From Salinibaculum sp. SYNS191 (GTDB lineage Archaea > Halobacteriota > Halobacteria > Halobacteriales > Haloarculaceae), in NCBI RefSeq assembly GCF_037338445.1, contig NZ_CP147838.1, positions 3,162,001 through 3,226,000 of the forward strand: a stretch of DNA of 64,000 bases, in the 5' to 3' direction. Shown here in pieces: positions 26,100 through 34,765 of this stretch (position 1 is the stretch's first letter; every line of letters starts with the position of its first letter). The notes beneath the pieces are model-generated. The model worked only from the letters and a program-made list of their open reading frames with translations, was not told the origin of the DNA and did no database searches. A program made the translations under genes and the position numbers.

Positions 26100-26981
26100 C
26101 TACGTGTCTGCCTCAGGTGCCCGCACCGTCAGGACGGGAATCGGTGAGGTGCGAACGAGATAATCAGTGACACTCCCCAGGACGTATCGGTCGAAACCCG
26201 TTCGGCCGTGAGTGCCGACGACGACGAGATCGATGTCGTGTTCCTCGATATACGTCAGGATTGCTTTGTGAATCGATGAGCCGTATTCGACGTCTTTCGC
26301 AGTTGCTTCGACACCGGCGTTCTCTGCGAAGGCCGCTGCCTCCTCGAGAAGTTCGTGGGCGCTTTCTTCCAGTATCTCCATCTGTATATCTGGCCGAGAA
26401 TCGGCCCCTAGCGCGGGAATGGCAATGGCCGAGAGGAGATGCAGTGTCGCTTCCTCAGCGTCTACGACACCCACCCCAAGGCTCAGCGCTTGATTCGCGC
26501 ATTCGCTCCCGTCAGTCGGGACTAAGATGTTCTCGTATGGGTGGGCGATCGTGACGTCGTCGCCCGGTCGAATCGTCAGCACTGGGACGTCCGCTCGGCG
26601 GACAACGCGTTCGGTTGTACTGCCGAGGAGGAATCGTTCGAGTCCCCGGCGTCCATGCGTTGGCATGACGACGAGATCGATCCCGTGCGTGTCGGCGTAC
26701 TCGATGATTTCGCGATACGGTTCACCCTGGACGACCGCCGTGACAGTATCGACTCCTCGATCTTCTGCCTGGGTAGCTGTCTCCTCGACGATTTCTTTGC
26801 CCTCCTGTTCGAGTACGTCACTCGTCTCGTTCTGGATTTGGAGGGCGCTCTCCTGTGTTGTGTCTGCGACGTTGAGGATGTGGACTGTGGTATCGTGATA
26901 AGCCGCGAGGTCGAAGACATGGGCGACGGCGACTGCTGCTCCGTCACTGCCATCTGTTGGGAAGAGAATCTGGTCGAACAT
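26100..26981 (-). CDS. Universal stress protein, two UspA domains
   Basis: A 293-residue tandem UspA protein beginning MFDQILFPTDGSDGAAVAVA. The ATP-binding signatures are PTHGRRGLERFLLGS and GTHGRTGFDRYVLGS. The start was set where the Usp fold begins (26981). Together with the ATPase, CNNM and TrkA genes it forms a stretch devoted to ion handling and stress. It lies upstream of the ATPase on the same strand, about 165 bases away, so the two may be co-transcribed. Confidence 0.9.
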   Translation of the reverse strand: MFDQILFPTDGSDGAAVAVAHVFDLAAYHDTTVHILNVADTTQESALQIQNETSDVLEQEGKEIVEETATQAEDRGVDTVTAVVQGEPYREIIEYADTHGIDLVVMPTHGRRGLERFLLGSTTERVVRRADVPVLTIRPGDDVTIAHPYENILVPTDGSECANQALSLGVGVVDAEEATLHLLSAIAIPALGADSRPDIQMEILEESAHELLEEAAAFAENAGVEATAKDVEYGSSIHKAILTYIEEHDIDLVVVGTHGRTGFDRYVLGSVTDYLVRTSPIPVLTVRAPEADT

Positions 26982-27152
26982 TGGTTGGGTATCCCCTCGC
27001 TGCAGTCTCAACTTCGTGGGCCGCAGCGGAAACACCCCGCTCAAATTCTCATGCATTGACAATCGGGGGAGATGCTAAACCGACGGCTGTTGCCCTCTGG
27101 TTTTCTGCAGTCTCCGTGTCCTCCCTGTCGGTGAGCGTACAGCGTCTGTCGC

Positions 27153-28220
27153 CTATGCCAGAATGTCGAACACCTCGACTGCTTTGTACTCCTTCCCGCG
27201 TTCTTTCCCGGTCACTTCCTCGATGAGGCCATCCGATTCGAGGTCGTCGACGACCTTGTAGGCGGTCCGGCGTGAGACGTCGAGATACTCCACGAGATCT
27301 GGTGCCGTAAAATACGGATACTGGAGTAATTGCCGAGCGAACTTCTCCGTCGTCGTGCTGCCTGGATACTCCGTCTCGTAGCGCTCTTGGAGTTCACGGA
27401 GTCGGTGAGTCCGGTCGTACGACGTCTCAGCTTGACTTCGGAGTCCTTCGAGGAAGAACGTGAGCCACTCGTCCCATGCCCCCTTCTCGCTCACCGCACG
27501 CATGCGTTCGACGTACTCGACTTTGTGACGATTGAAATACGCGCTCGGGTAGATGTATGGGCTTTCGAGGTATCCCTCGTTCGTCAAATACAAAATAATG
27601 AGCAGTCGACCCAGTCGACCGTTTCCATCCGAGAAGGGATGAACTGTCTCGAAGAAATAGTGGATGATGGCGGCGTCGACGAGCGGATGGTACTGTCCAC
27701 CCATCTGAATGTATGACTCGAGTGAGTGCATGAGTCCATTGAGTCCCTCCGGAGTCGGTGGGACGAACGGACGCTGTCCTGGCTGTGGGCTCGTGAGATG
27801 AACCATATGGTCGCGGAAGTCACCGACGACGTCACCCTCATTTCGGACGTCTTCGAGCAGCATCGCATGGAGTTCTTTGATAAACGAGAGGGTTATCGAC
27901 GTGCCACTCTCGATTCTATCGAGTCCATATGTCAGCGCAGTTTCGTAGTTGAGGGCTTCTTTCAGATCCTTCTCGATTTTCGTGTCCCCGTTGCCTGAGG
28001 GATGCTTCGTGTGGTACGCCTCAACATCTTGATACGCGACATCTGCACCTTCGATACGTGCGGATTCGACAGCCTCGATGCGAATGAGGGAGGTATACAG
28101 AACTGCGGAGAAATCGACCGTCGAACTGATGCCGTCAACACGACCGATCTGATATGCGGCATCGGCCACCAGATCGTGCGTCCCTTCGGAGAGCTCGAGC
28201 TTCGGTTCTACCGGGAGCGC
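27153..28220 (-). pseudogene. Fic-family AMP-transferase-like protein, 5' end replaced by an IS200/IS605 element
   Basis: The readable frame (GTG at 28169; 338 residues) has the Fic motif HPFSDGNGRLGR at residues 177-188. It also has an inhibitory-helix motif SARIEG at residues 36-41 (class II, S/T-x3-E-G) and a C-terminal winged helix. The frame extends upstream of the GTG as SPEALPVEPKLELSEGTHDL. This matches the normal leader of haloarchaeal Fic proteins, but it then runs into the hairpin end of the IS200/IS605 element at about 28230. About 40 N-terminal residues and the promoter are therefore missing. A shortened protein from the GTG would keep both key motifs, so residual function is possible. 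Confidence 0.75.
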
Positions 28221-28227
28221 CTCCGGT

Positions 28228-28330
28228 GAGTGACATCCTCCGCGCCGTGAACGGCGCGGCTTCCCTGCATGGGAATACCGGCTACCTACCGGCAGTGGGT
28301 TCCGACCCGACCTCTCCGAGCGTCATCTGC
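28228..28330 (-). ncRNA. Candidate omega RNA (guide RNA scaffold) of the TnpB at 28282
   Basis: In IS200/IS605 elements the right end overlapping the 3' part of tnpB is transcribed into the omega RNA, and the bases just outside the element act as guide. Here the expected region has the conserved end hairpin at 28240-28259. Position-based prediction only; boundaries are approximate. The adjacent guide would match the interrupted Fic gene. Confidence 0.4.
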
Positions 28331-29538
28331 CGTGGGTGGCTCTGCTCGGTGGGGGTCGCGGCGCTGTCACCGGCGCTCCCATCCCGTGGGATGTCATCGC
28401 CCGCCGGTTTCAGCGGCAGGCTCTCACCCCACGGGTCGTGACGGTCAGCGATGTTGACCGCCGCGTTGATGTCTGCGTGATACTCCGACACCCAACACTC
28501 ATCGTTCGTACAGCGGAACTCGTCGCCGTTCCGATACCCGATGTGGCCGCACTCGTTGCACGTCTGCGACGTGTAGGACGGTTCGACGTATCTCACCGGA
28601 AGCCCGGCCTCTCGTGCTTTGTCCTCGATGCGCCCCTGCAAGCGAGCGAACGCCCATGCGTGGAGGCGTCGGTTCATCCATTCGCCGTAATCGAGGTCGT
28701 CGCGGATGTGCGAGAGGTCTTCCAGCACAAGAACTGGTTTCTCGAATTGACAGGCGTACTCGACGGCCCGTCGAGACGCCTTCTCGATGATGTCAGTGAG
28801 TGCGTTCTGGTAGTGGTCGAATCGTTCGTCAATCCGCCACTCGGCGGCGTCACGCTCTTCGAGTCGTTTCAGCGTCGTGAACATCTCTTTGCGAAGGTGG
28901 CGAGCGCGGCCACCGTTGATGAGTAGTGGGTCAGTCGGAGTCCCCTGCTCGCAGGCACAGCCCGCGAGCAGGTGTGCTTCGCCAATATCAAAGCCGACTG
29001 GTGTTACATCGTCGTCGGTCGGTTCGTAGTCGGGTTCTTCGACCGGGAACTCGACGGTGACGTGGAGTCTCCACGACGTGCGGTGGCGTTGCAGTCGGAG
29101 TTGTCCCGCCGAAGCGTCACCGTGTACGAGGTCGTGCCACAGGTCTTCTTGTGCGGGATTGATACGAAGCGGTATCCAGAAATTCGTCCCGCGACCGGGT
29201 TGTGGTGCCCACCAGGTAAACTCGTAGTCGCGTTCCGGTGAGTGGTCGAACTCGGCGGCTTGGTTGGTGAGTCGAACCGGGTGGTTGTCGTCTAACTCCT
29301 GTGCGTCGTAGGTACCGTGCAGTTGCGGGACGTAGTTGCACAGGGCCGCTTTCGCCTGATACGGCAGGTCGTAGGGCGTCACCACGTCGCTGGTGGCGGT
29401 CATCGTCTCGCACCCGGCCTCGAACGCCTCGTGTAGTCCTGCCCGGTAAGTGTCGAGAAGTTTACACAGTTTCCGCTCTTTGTGGGCTGTCGGCGGGGCG
29501 AGCGTAGCCTCCAGCGTTTTCGTGGTTGTCGCGGTCAT
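28282..29538 (-). CDS. tnpB: TnpB RNA-guided endonuclease of the IS200/IS605 element
   Basis: A 418-residue TnpB. All three RuvC-type acidic residues are visible: GFDIGEAH (Asp), VLVLEDLSHI (Glu) and HADINAAVNIA (Asp). A zinc finger (CNECG...CTNDEC) lies between the last two. TnpB proteins cut DNA under guidance of an omega RNA made from the element's right end, which helps the element persist after TnpA-mediated excision. The start lies 2 bases after the tnpA stop, so both are co-translated. No lesion is seen. Confidence 0.9.
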   Translation of the reverse strand: MTATTTKTLEATLAPPTAHKERKLCKLLDTYRAGLHEAFEAGCETMTATSDVVTPYDLPYQAKAALCNYVPQLHGTYDAQELDDNHPVRLTNQAAEFDHSPERDYEFTWWAPQPGRGTNFWIPLRINPAQEDLWHDLVHGDASAGQLRLQRHRTSWRLHVTVEFPVEEPDYEPTDDDVTPVGFDIGEAHLLAGCACEQGTPTDPLLINGGRARHLRKEMFTTLKRLEERDAAEWRIDERFDHYQNALTDIIEKASRRAVEYACQFEKPVLVLEDLSHIRDDLDYGEWMNRRLHAWAFARLQGRIEDKAREAGLPVRYVEPSYTSQTCNECGHIGYRNGDEFRCTNDECWVSEYHADINAAVNIADRHDPWGESLPLKPAGDDIPRDGSAGDSAATPTEQSHPRQMTLGEVGSEPTAGR

Positions 29539-29539
29539 G

Positions 29540-29932
29540 CTACTGGTTTTCCACGTAGTCCATCAGCACGTCGATGCTCACTTGGCCGGTCGTGGCGAGG
29601 AAGTACCCCGGTTGCCAGAACGCATCTTCGAGCGTCTGTTTCACCTCCGGGTACTCCTGCCGAATCCGACGGGACGTGACGCCTTTGAGCGAGTTGATGA
29701 ACTTCGTGAGGTCTGTGGTTGGTTTGGTCGTGAAGAGGATGTGAACGTGGTCAGTGCCTCCGTCCACGTTTGTGATGTCGGCCTCGAAGTCCTCTGCAAT
29801 CTCGTGAGCGACTTCAGCCACGCGCTCCAGCCGCTCATCGGTAAGGATGTCGGCGCGGTATTTCGTGACGGTCACAAAGTGGTATTGGAGCGCGTAGACC
29901 GTGTGCGACCCGGATTGCAGGTGATACTCCAT
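29540..29932 (-). CDS. tnpA: IS200/IS605 TnpA, Y1 transposase
   Basis: A 130-residue Y1-type HUH transposase. The metal-binding motif is DHVHILF (His-x-His). The family signature QPGYFLATTG is present, and the nucleophilic tyrosine is probably Tyr126 in MDYVENQ near the C-terminus. It acts as a dimer, cutting and joining single-stranded element ends. The length is normal and the gene looks functional, so the element is probably autonomous. Confidence 0.92.
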   Translation of the reverse strand: MEYHLQSGSHTVYALQYHFVTVTKYRADILTDERLERVAEVAHEIAEDFEADITNVDGGTDHVHILFTTKPTTDLTKFINSLKGVTSRRIRQEYPEVKQTLEDAFWQPGYFLATTGQVSIDVLMDYVENQ

Positions 29933-30075
29933 TTGGCCTCACCAAATACAAGACACCCAATTTCAATAACTCTTGTGCCGTTGAGTATTCGGTCGGGCAG
30001 AACCGCGTGGACTGTCGAACCGGGCTTACGCGATTCACGCCCGCCGTGGAGTGGTCACTGCAACTGTTGAATAGT

Positions 30076-30560
30076 CAGTGAAGAGCGTTACAGACCAGTG
30101 ATTGCGAGCAAGGCGAAGCCACCGATTCTGTAGCCGCTCGCCCGTCTTCGTTTACTATTCAGTTCTTGTGCATACCACTCAACGGCGGGATTCTCTCACT
30201 GAATCAAGATAGTATACTTGTGAACGCTGACGCAGATTCTACGTATAGTTTGTATATAAGTGTGTATACTAATAGAGCGGATTCCAGAGGCGGCCCTTCG
30301 AGAAAACAGCGATACAGAAGTCAGGCCGATGGCACGGTCCGTGCGATTCGAGTGCGACGACCACGAGTGGTCGGGGAAATCACACCCTCACGAACGTCCC
30401 AAAGGCGTGTGCACGAACCCGCACAGTGTCTCCGTGGGGCCGGGAGCCGAACTTCCCACGGAGGATCACTGTCGGCTTCTCGGGCCACATCTGCGATGAG
30501 TCGGTCACCCGCGATATGGAAGCGGCGTCACATCGAACGCATCGTAGTGCCGGTCATATG
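30076..30560. other. Non-coding stretch between two IS elements, rich in short palindromes
   Basis: No convincing gene. A minor frame at 30329-30499 ([20 protein letters not shown] and on, with Cys/His pairs) is possible but weak. The DNA contains several self-complementary segments: ggcacggtccgtgc near 30329, cgaccacgagtggtcg near 30357, and a long hairpin at 30423-30472 with arms acagtg..tccgtggg and cccacgga..cactgt. This could be a structured RNA or an IS end. Confidence 0.4.
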
Positions 30561-30574
30561 TGAACTACCCTACC

Positions 30575-31804
30575 CTACTCGCTCACGGCTGACGCCGTTC
30601 GCTCCTTGAGGGTAGGGCTTCCTGTTTCCACGACGCGCTTTGCAGACACCGAATCGGTGTCCACAGGAAGAGCAGTCTCCACAGGCATTGATTCGGAGTG
30701 TCCCACTCCTACTTGTTCAAGACCGCGAGAAAGGATGTTCCACGCCGCGTTCGCATCTCTATCCGCCTTGAAGCCACAAGCCGGGCAAGAGTGTTCACGC
30801 ACCCACAGCGGCTTGTCTGTCGAAACGCCACACGACGCACACTCCTTAGTCGTCCCCACCGGGTCAACCGCCACGAAATGTGTCCCCTCCCGCTCGCACT
30901 TGTATCCGAGCATCCGCAGGAACGTTCCCCACGCCGCGCCCGCTCGGTTGCGCGAGTTGCCCGGAAGTTCGACCAACCCTTTCGCGTCCAAGTCCTCTAC
31001 GGCCACTAAGTCGTATTCGGTAGCGTAGTAGTTCGACAACTTGTGGAGAAAGTCGTGCCGCTTTCGCTTGAGGGCGGCGTGGCGCTCAGCCACAACCCGG
31101 CGCTGTTTCTCCCAATTCGCAGAGCTGTGTTCCTTCCGTGAAAGGTCGCGCTGTGCGCGTTCCAACCGTTCGCGTTCATCTGAGAGGTCGGGAGATTCGA
31201 CGGCCGTGCCGTCCGTGTCGTGAGCGTACTGGAGAATCCCCACGTCGATACCGACGCACTTCTCTGGATTCTCTGGCTTCTCTGGCGGGTTGTCGGGGGT
31301 TTCGACGCCAAAGATGGTGTACCACTTCCCAGTCGGCTCCTGCTTGATTGTGACCGTTTTGATTTCGGCGTCGTCGGGCAGGTCACGGTGGAAGGTGAGC
31401 GGGATTTCACCGAGTTTCGAGAGCCACAGTCGCGTCCGACCGCTCGTGTTTTTGAGCTTGAAGCCGGATTGACTGTAGGTGAAACTGCGGTACTCGCCCG
31501 GAGCCTTCCAATTGAGTGTGCCGACGTGGTAGCCGTTCTCTTTGCGGCCACGGAGAGTCGAGAGGTTGTCATATAGCCGTTGGACGACTTTTTGGAGAAC
31601 CTTCGAGTGTACCTCTTTCAGGTCGCTCCACCACCTCTTGAGATCGGGGAGCCGCTTCTGTTCGGTGTACGCCGAAGTATCGTCGTTCCGATTCAGGCGG
31701 TGGAGGAAGTGATTATAGACCTGTCTACAAGTATCGACTGTCCACGCTAACTGGTCTTCGAGCGCGTCGGACGGGTGTAGCCGATACCTGTAGTTGTAGT
31801 TCAT
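30575..31804 (-). CDS. tnpB: TnpB RNA-guided endonuclease (IS1341-type)
   Basis: A 409-residue TnpB with a complete RuvC centre: GIDVGILQYA (Asp), VAVEDLDAKGL (Glu) and DRDANAAWNIL (Asp). The zinc finger is CASCGVSTDKPLWVREHSC followed by PACG. The N-terminal domain (MNYNYRYRLHPSDALEDQL) is also whole. It differs strongly from the TnpB at 28282, so the two elements are different subfamilies. A truncated relative is fused to other IS debris at 46825-47060. Confidence 0.9.
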   Translation of the reverse strand: MNYNYRYRLHPSDALEDQLAWTVDTCRQVYNHFLHRLNRNDDTSAYTEQKRLPDLKRWWSDLKEVHSKVLQKVVQRLYDNLSTLRGRKENGYHVGTLNWKAPGEYRSFTYSQSGFKLKNTSGRTRLWLSKLGEIPLTFHRDLPDDAEIKTVTIKQEPTGKWYTIFGVETPDNPPEKPENPEKCVGIDVGILQYAHDTDGTAVESPDLSDERERLERAQRDLSRKEHSSANWEKQRRVVAERHAALKRKRHDFLHKLSNYYATEYDLVAVEDLDAKGLVELPGNSRNRAGAAWGTFLRMLGYKCEREGTHFVAVDPVGTTKECASCGVSTDKPLWVREHSCPACGFKADRDANAAWNILSRGLEQVGVGHSESMPVETALPVDTDSVSAKRVVETGSPTLKERTASAVSE

Positions 31805-31813
31805 TTGGTGGGG

Positions 31814-31957
31814 TTATTCGTCGGTGGGTTCGCTTGTTCGGACGACTTTCACGTTCGCACCACGCCAGTCCTTCGGGACGAGGACGTGAGCGCCGTTGCC
31901 GGTGGCTTTCGCCGTCCCTGCGATGACTTCGTGGCCTTCTATTTCGTGCCTATCCAT
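31814..31957 (-). CDS. Small DUF2080-like transposon-associated protein
   Basis: A 47-residue protein starting MDRHEIEGHEVIAGTAKATG and continuing NGAHVLVPKDWRGANVKVV. This is the compact pattern of DUF2080 proteins encoded just before IS1341-type tnpB in haloarchaea. It ends 10 bases before the tnpB start, so it is the first gene of that operon. The role is unknown; a small DNA-binding or AbrB-like fold is possible. Confidence 0.8.
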   Translation of the reverse strand: MDRHEIEGHEVIAGTAKATGNGAHVLVPKDWRGANVKVVRTSEPTDE

Positions 31958-32047
31958 CGCTACTGTTTAAATATTGTATAAACATAAATGTACCGGAGCG
32001 TGGGCCTGTGGGCCGAGTGTCGAACGTGTATGAGAACTGTGCGGCGC

Positions 32048-32108
32048 TGTATCCCCTCCCTACTGCGCTACTCGGTCGCTTCGCTCCCTGCGTTGCTCCT
32101 TGAGGAAG
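32048..32108. repeat. IS1341-type end-like hairpin structure
   Basis: The sequence tcccctccctactgcgctac...ttgctccttgaggaaggggc forms the same folded pattern (pyrimidine-rich 5' arm, cgcttcgctc core, ccttgagg..ggg 3' arm) as the right ends at 30561-30620 and 35879-35939. It may be the far end of the neighbouring element or the relic of another. The rest of the gap 31958-32445 is A+T-rich and shows only the promoter of the HTH gene. Confidence 0.5.
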
Positions 32109-32445
32109 GGGCCTTAGCGCCTCAATTCAGGTAAAAAAGAAGACAGATTCACATAAACATGTTTCTGCATTTCTGTTTACGATTGACGATGACGATATCC
32201 TCGCGTCGAATTGCCAGGGTCCATTCTCTCTTTTCGCACAGCAATTCTGTGGCGCGCGAGCGGACACCACACTGGCTGCTGGCGCGGGGTCGCTTCGACT
32301 GTACTGGATTTATCCAATCGTATAGGGTGGGGAAACAATCCTTTGAGGGATGGGATATATCCGCTCCAGGACCAGAAAACAGTCACCTGGACAGATCAAT
32401 ATATCAACCCGAAGAGTGATATTCTTACGTATCGTACGCTCACCC

Positions 32446-32976
32446 ATGCCAGACCCAGCCCCACCGTTCGAGAATGTGAACGAGTACGCGAAGGAGGACT
32501 GGAAACGTGATACCACTCCCTTCGATCGCGTGCAGTCCGTGATGCACACAGCGTACGAGCCCATGACTGCAGCGACCGTGGCGGACAAATCTCTCACCTC
32601 GGAGCAGACGGCTCGCAAGCACCTCCGCTCCCTGGTCGAACACGGCTACGTGACGGAGACAGCTTCGCCTGACTCGAAGGCCACGCTGTATCGACGGGCG
32701 AACGATTCACTCGCTCTCGAACAGGCGCGGCGTATCCTTGACGAGACGGATGTCGATACGCTCTCGAGACGCGTACTCGAGATGCGCGAAACCCTTCGTG
32801 AGTACGGCGAGCGGTTCAACGCCAACTCGCCCGATGGGGCTGTCCGAGCCCACGCGGATATCGACCCAGAGACGCTTCTGGAATGGCGAACGACGCGGCG
32901 AAACCTCGCGTTCGCCGAGGTGGCTCTCGCACTCAGTGGCGTCGAAGACGTATCCGGGGTCGCAGAGGCAATCTGA
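32446..32976 (+). CDS. Winged-helix regulator (DUF7342-like), first gene of a TA-like pair
   Basis: A 176-residue protein beginning MPDPAPPFENVNEYAKEDWK. A winged helix spans residues about 25-75 (FDRVQSVMHTAYEPMTAATV, DKSLTSEQTARKHLRSLVEH). A long helical C-terminal half follows (VLEMRETLREYGERFNANSP). This is the layout of haloarchaeal DUF7342-type regulators. Its stop shares a base with the next start (TGATG), as in antitoxin-toxin operons. A paralogous pair in opposite orientation lies at 34766-35781. The antitoxin-like role is inference from organisation. Confidence 0.72.
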   Translation: MPDPAPPFENVNEYAKEDWKRDTTPFDRVQSVMHTAYEPMTAATVADKSLTSEQTARKHLRSLVEHGYVTETASPDSKATLYRRANDSLALEQARRILDETDVDTLSRRVLEMRETLREYGERFNANSPDGAVRAHADIDPETLLEWRTTRRNLAFAEVALALSGVEDVSGVAEAI

Positions 32977-33452
32977 TGCACTTTGACGGTGGAGAGAGCG
33001 AATCCCACGCGCTTCGAGGATCGATCGACGTGGCGAAGCTCGACGCATTTCGCGATGCGTTCGTCTCCATCGAACCGATGGCCTCTGGCGCGATCGATGA
33101 TCGAGTTGATCCCAGAGAACTCCGGCTCACCATCCCGTACGGCCCCGGAGGTGCAGAGGAGACCACATTTGCGGTGCGATGGACGACAGCGGGGGACTAC
33201 AACATTCACCACTCAGATGATTCCGAACGCAATCTTCGCTGGGATATCCATCCCCATGAGTTTTCGATACCGTCTGACGACCGACACTTCCATCCGCCCC
33301 CGGAAGCGTCAAACGTGGATGAGGAGGTCGAGGCCTCATGTCTCGAAGCAAAACGGATCGACCTCGTCGCCAGGGCAGTCCACCTACTGTGGAAACAGGC
33401 ACTCGGCGAGGATGCATTGGACAGCATGAACGCTGGCACAAATCCGCCATGA
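32976..33452 (+). CDS. Small protein paired with the winged-helix gene (possibly TumE/DUF6516-like toxin)
   Basis: A 158-residue protein translationally coupled to the winged-helix gene. The middle section LRWDIHPHEFSIPSDDRHFH is reminiscent of TumE-type toxins, which have a 'RWDNAPHH...HH.H' pattern, with histidines following a basic-aromatic-acidic motif. TumE is a predicted ribonuclease; the similarity here is weak and judged by eye. The end of the protein (SMNAGTNPP) is unremarkable. Confidence 0.5.
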   Translation: MHFDGGESESHALRGSIDVAKLDAFRDAFVSIEPMASGAIDDRVDPRELRLTIPYGPGGAEETTFAVRWTTAGDYNIHHSDDSERNLRWDIHPHEFSIPSDDRHFHPPPEASNVDEEVEASCLEAKRIDLVARAVHLLWKQALGEDALDSMNAGTNPP

Positions 33453-33646
33453 CGACCGTTGGACTGGTCACTCACCCTCACTTTGTTGTGCTGAACTCAG
33501 CCTCAGTATCCGTCACGATGGTTCGCACAAATCTCTGGTAGGTCGATATCGCTCGTGCAAAATATACGGTGTGTATCAGGAGGTGATTGAGGGATTCCTG
33601 TTTTTCGTAGACTTTCCGCCTCGTCCACTCTCGTCTCCGTTCCCGG

Positions 33647-34570
33647 TCATTCCCCGGTGTCGAATTGGTGTTGCTGGACGCGCTCGCCAACACGCGAGCG
33701 AAACGCAGACAGTGATGCGATAAACTCACCGTCGGAGTACAATTCGCTGTAGGCTTCTCGGGCAATATCTGCGATGAGTCGGTCACGGATCCCATCTACC
33801 GTCACTGACTGTCCGCTGTCACGAAGCGCGGCAACCGTTTGCTCAATCCGGTTGGTCGTGACGTAGGATTCTGCCAGTGTCGCAGCTGGCTCCTGGGTTA
33901 TCTCGGGCTGTGAGGCAGTGGGCGTGGGCTCTCGACGCCACGCCTGTGCGCGCATCCCAGATTTATCACGGATAAGGACGCCCACTGCCTGGCCGTCTCG
34001 CCACGCTGATTCCGGGAATGCCTCTGCTGTTTCAAATCTCGTCAGATCGGTGTGGGCCGTCTGGAGTTCTTTCTCGATTGCAGGCAGCGTCGACAGTCCA
34101 ATCCGCTGGAAGACACTGCTTGCCCTATCCGGTGGTAAGAACGAACCCGTTGCCTCGTCCCAGACGTCGACCCCGACGAATGCCGGGACTGCATCCCACG
34201 GATACGCAATGCCCGCATTCCACGGTGCCACCCCGCAAAACGTCACCGCACCCGGATCGCTTCGTGCTGCCTGCAGCACCTGGCGATCGAGGCGTGTAGA
34301 AATTGCGTCTGCCGCCCGCCAATACGGAAGCGGGACCGCCTCACGTGAGTCGTACGTACGCTCGGGCGTTGCGAACGTCACCAGCCCAGCGGAGGAGACC
34401 TGGAAGCGGAATTCGCCACCGGTCGGGAGTTCTTCGACCCACACATGCCCGGAGAACGATTCGGTTTCCTCCAGTGCAGGCGTCTCTGGACACTGTTTCA
34501 CATCCAGAAATATCCGGCCCGGGGTAATTAAATCGGAGGTCGCGTGAGGGAGCCCGGGAAGTGACGGCAC
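33647..34570 (-). CDS. RNA-ligase-like protein with degenerate nucleotidyltransferase motifs
   Basis: A 307-residue protein (GTG start, VPSLPGLPHA). Its first 215 residues follow the layout of haloarchaeal RNA ligase-like proteins: motif I region GHVWVEELPTGGEFRFQV (41-58), motif III region VTFCGVAPW (109-117), IIIa FVGVDVWD (131-138), motif IV region AVGVLIRDK (195-203) and motif V region MRAQAW (206-211). The catalytic lysine of motif I (K-x-D-G) is replaced (L-P-T-G), the motif III glutamate is valine and the motif V lysine is glutamine. It should therefore not form the lysine-AMP intermediate. The C-terminal 90 residues are helical and unassigned. It sits between two paralogous HTH pairs. 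Confidence 0.6.
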   Translation of the reverse strand: MPSLPGLPHATSDLITPGRIFLDVKQCPETPALEETESFSGHVWVEELPTGGEFRFQVSSAGLVTFATPERTYDSREAVPLPYWRAADAISTRLDRQVLQAARSDPGAVTFCGVAPWNAGIAYPWDAVPAFVGVDVWDEATGSFLPPDRASSVFQRIGLSTLPAIEKELQTAHTDLTRFETAEAFPESAWRDGQAVGVLIRDKSGMRAQAWRREPTPTASQPEITQEPAATLAESYVTTNRIEQTVAALRDSGQSVTVDGIRDRLIADIAREAYSELYSDGEFIASLSAFRSRVGERVQQHQFDTGE

Positions 34571-34765
34571 GCGTCGGTTTACGACGGTGCTGTTGCTAAT
34601 AAGGCGCTTCGGAGAGAGTAGATTTCGTCTGTTAGGGTGGGTGACTGTCCAGCGGGTGTGGAGGATGAAAAGACCAGACGAGGGCAGTCCTCTACTGGCA
34701 CATCGAGTGGGCTGTGACCACGATCTCCGCTGCTATCGAACACACGGCTTTGGTGACAAGCTTAC

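Larger units (their letters stand above)
28228..30075 (-). mobile_element. IS200/IS605-type element with tnpA and tnpB
   Basis: The element encodes a Y1 transposase (29540-29932) and a TnpB (28282-29538) in one minus-strand unit. Its right end, at the low-coordinate side, carries a perfect 9-base stem hairpin (ccgcgccgt/acggcgcgg, 28240-28259) directly after tnpB, next to the Fic frame. The other end lies somewhere in 29940-30075; I could not fix its last base. IS200/IS605 elements transpose as single strands recognised through such hairpins and do not duplicate the target. Confidence 0.8.
30561..31957 (-). mobile_element. IS1341-type element: DUF2080-like gene plus tnpB, no tnpA
   Basis: Contains a short DUF2080-like gene (31814-31957) and tnpB (30575-31804) in one operon. 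The right end, about 30561-30620, overlaps the last codons of tnpB. It folds as ctaccctactcgctcac...cgttcgctccttgagggtaggg, the typical end of haloarchaeal IS1341-type elements. The left boundary is uncertain. Without tnpA it would depend on a transposase in trans, for instance the one at 29540. Confidence 0.75.

Noticed and set aside
30492-33790. The same 19-mer tctgcgatgagtcggtcac near 30492 and near 33771.
   Set aside because: The match does not extend on either side, so it gives no evidence of a larger repeat.
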